A stretch of DNA of 64,000 bases. Origin: Neostapfia colusana (Eukaryota > Streptophyta > Magnoliopsida > Poales > Poaceae). Shown here one piece after another: positions 62,359 through 64,000 of the stretch (positions are counted from its first letter, which is position 1; every line of letters starts with the position of its first letter). A model generated the notes under the pieces. The model made no database searches. It had not been told where the DNA came from and was given only the letters and a program-made list of their open reading frames with translations. Both the position numbers and the translations under genes were made by a program. The stretch covers positions 23,096,273 through 23,160,272 of the forward strand of contig JASWHV010000018.1 in NCBI GenBank assembly GCA_030760725.1, in the 5' to 3' direction.

Positions 62359-64000
62359 TGGCGGACCGGAATCCGCTCATCCAGGATCGCAGAGGGTAGT
62401 GCCGCGCGATGCGACACCCGACAGCACACGTCATAAGAACATAATATATTACATGGGAAAAAAAACAACTGAAACTGTACAAACAGGTACAAACTTCAGT
62501 TACAACTATTATTATATTACACAGCGGAAGGCTACACTATACAACTCACGCCCGCCTATTTAGCAAAAGTCGGTTGCCCAGCCCTAGGGCAACCCACACT
62601 AGCTGCACTTCTCAGCTCAGCGCGGCCTGTATGGCTCCCACTCAGCCGTGGTCCCCGACGGAGGGTAACCCTCGCCGGTGGACTCGTACTCCGAGTCCGT
62701 GGGTGGCTCCTCACCTGAAAAACACTTAAGCAGCAACCGTGAGCACAAAGGCTCAGCAAGGCTTAACCGACTCACCTAAGCATGAAACTCTACATGAGGT
62801 ATACCAAGACATAGGTTAGTAACATTTCAGCCAAAACGACATGCCTACAAGTTCATCCTTAGTTCATCTTTTAGCAACAAGTTAACAGTCCATGAAATCT
62901 GAAATTTAGTAAGCAGTATTTGGTGGCACACATGTAGCAATACAATTATATCAATCAGCATCATTGAATCAACATATTTCATCCATTAGTCTACGTTACG
63001 ACGCAGTGAACAAGCGGTACTCGTCACCGCGAGGGACGGCGAATCGACTCGATATACACCTGCAGGGAAAACCCAAAGAGCACGTCACGTACGCCCACCC
63101 GTGGAGCTGCACAGCACGCTCACTCGATGTCGTACGGGACAACCTTTCACCCAACAGCCCAAACGTCGAACCGGTCGCACCGATTCGAGCAGGAGGTTCC
63201 CCACACGGAGCATCTCTCTATGCCCGTTGGCAGATTTCCACTTTGCTGCCCTCAACCTACACCTATAAATCGGTGTGCTATGCCTCGACGCCTGGAGGTT
63301 TAGGCTACATCGGTTTATCGGGGCCCATATATCCGATATGCCTTCGGTACGTTCAATACTTGTTCAGCAGGGCCGCACACGGATCGGTCCTCAATCGACA
63401 CGGACAGGGCTGCGCACACAAGACTTCCTCTTGCTGCGCCCTAGCCCCTGCCTAGTCTCATTTTCATTACTATAGTGCTCTCACATCACTCAACCGAACC
63501 CGTGTGTCCCAAGCCTATCTCGCGAGTAGATTCCAACTACTCGACTTGTATCGAATTCCTATGACTCATTAAGCATAGCCTGTCTACTCGAGGTCCTTGA
63601 CACTACCCTCACTCTTTTAGGAACCTTTGGTTATGCAAGTGGGGTTTCATTCAGCCTATACCTAATGCACATACATACTTCATATGACACATGTAAACAA
63701 AGTAAAACTTTTAAAAAGGGTTAATGCAAACCGGGGCTTGCCTTGTTGCTGCTGGTCAGTAGTCAGTTCCTCGTCCGGAAGAAGGAAGTCCAGCACTTCC
63801 GGAGTCTCTTCTTCAACGGCTACACGTTAATGGAATACTACATGTTAATTTAGATGCAAATGTGAGTTTTTGAGTAAGACTTCTACTATTAGTCCTAATA
63901 ACCAGCCTCTAACACCTGGAACTTTGTTTAAGAATTTAAAGATGAACTGGTGTTGGTGGTTTGGCTTGGACTTAATCACATGGTTAAATGCTAAGTGGTT
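62359..64000. other. R10: unclassified sequence, candidate LTR of another family
   Basis: It begins TGTGGCGGACCGG immediately after R7's GAGCCTC, and composition shifts to more AT-rich sequence with no similarity to the Tat-like family. Starting with TG at a clean break in an element suggests the LTR of a different retrotransposon; the right end and TSD are outside the window. A TATA-like CCTATAAATCGG lies at 63260-63272 (plus). On the minus strand 62714-62617 can be read as a terminal exon (TTTTTCAG acceptor, then EEPPTDSEYESTGEGYP to a stop), but CAGGTGAG there could equally be a donor. I recognise no gene, and the 163-codon plus frame at 62964-63455 has no recognisable domain. Confidence 0.4.

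Noticed and set aside
62964..63455. 163-codon plus-strand frame in R10
   Set aside because: No recognisable domain, surrounded by stop-rich sequence, and overlapping a TATA-like site; not supported as a gene.
1..64000. tRNA, rRNA or other non-coding RNA genes
   Set aside because: None could be recognised by eye; the TGGCGCGCCAGG sites are primer binding sites next to LTRs, not tRNA genes.

Overview
The window is a stack of nested LTR retrotransposons from a plant nuclear genome, most likely a grass; the species cannot be told from it. Almost all of 1-62358 comes from one Ty3/gypsy family of Tat-lineage type. Diagnostic parts are a retrotransposon gag, an aspartic protease, reverse transcriptase (RT), RNase H and the integrase zinc region, LTRs of about 1.1 kb starting TGTCGGTACC and ending CTTCGACA, a primer binding site TGGCGCGCCAGG two bases inside the 5' LTR, and 5-bp target site duplications (TSDs). 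No cellular gene, rRNA, tRNA or CRISPR array was recognised.

I label the elements R1-R10. R1 (+) is oldest in view: 33110-35971 and 45680-45694, its 5' LTR mostly off-window. R2 (+; 1-1325 and 27019-33109) seems to sit in R1's 5' LTR, 13 bp from its end. R3 (-; 1326-27018, TSD CCGTG) interrupts R2 pol. R4 (-; 10911-18837, TSD GCCGC) interrupts a gag copy inside R3. R5 (+; 35972-45679, TSD GCCTG/GTCTG) interrupts R1 and carries a solo LTR, R6 (-; 39845-40941, TSD GAAAT). R7 (+; 45695-47108 and 56284-62358) follows R5 by 15 bp. R8 (-; 47109-56283, TSD GCCCC) interrupts R7 gag and carries a solo LTR, R9 (-; 49743-50841, TSD GCAGC). R10 (62359-64000) is unrelated, more AT-rich sequence starting with TG exactly where R7 breaks off.

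There are two structural classes. Pol-bearing elements (R2, R5, R7 and a + strand fragment inside R3) run LTR-gag-pro-RT-RNaseH-INT(truncated)-3' region-LTR. R2 and the R3 fragment also carry a long accessory gene on the opposite strand. Pol-less elements (R1, R4, R8 and the minus-strand frame of R3) have a gag that stops before protease; R4, R8 and R3 also have a shorter antisense gene. The long form has a gypsy-type putative transposase (Transposase_28-like) domain, a 79-nt intron and a coiled-coil C-terminus. The short form keeps the same first residues and a nuclear-localisation-like patch but lacks the transposase-like domain and the intron.

No copy encodes a complete pol. Every integrase stops at the same TAG and ends after the first catalytic aspartate; R2 and R7 share RT and RNase H deletions; R5 has YVND for YVDD in RT; R7 has Asp to Asn in protease. 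All copies must have been moved by enzymes supplied elsewhere. Other features include a 6.2-kb tandem duplication inside R3, chimeric junctions, variable G-box/palindrome arrays in the LTRs, and a conserved sense-strand intron in the 3' region.
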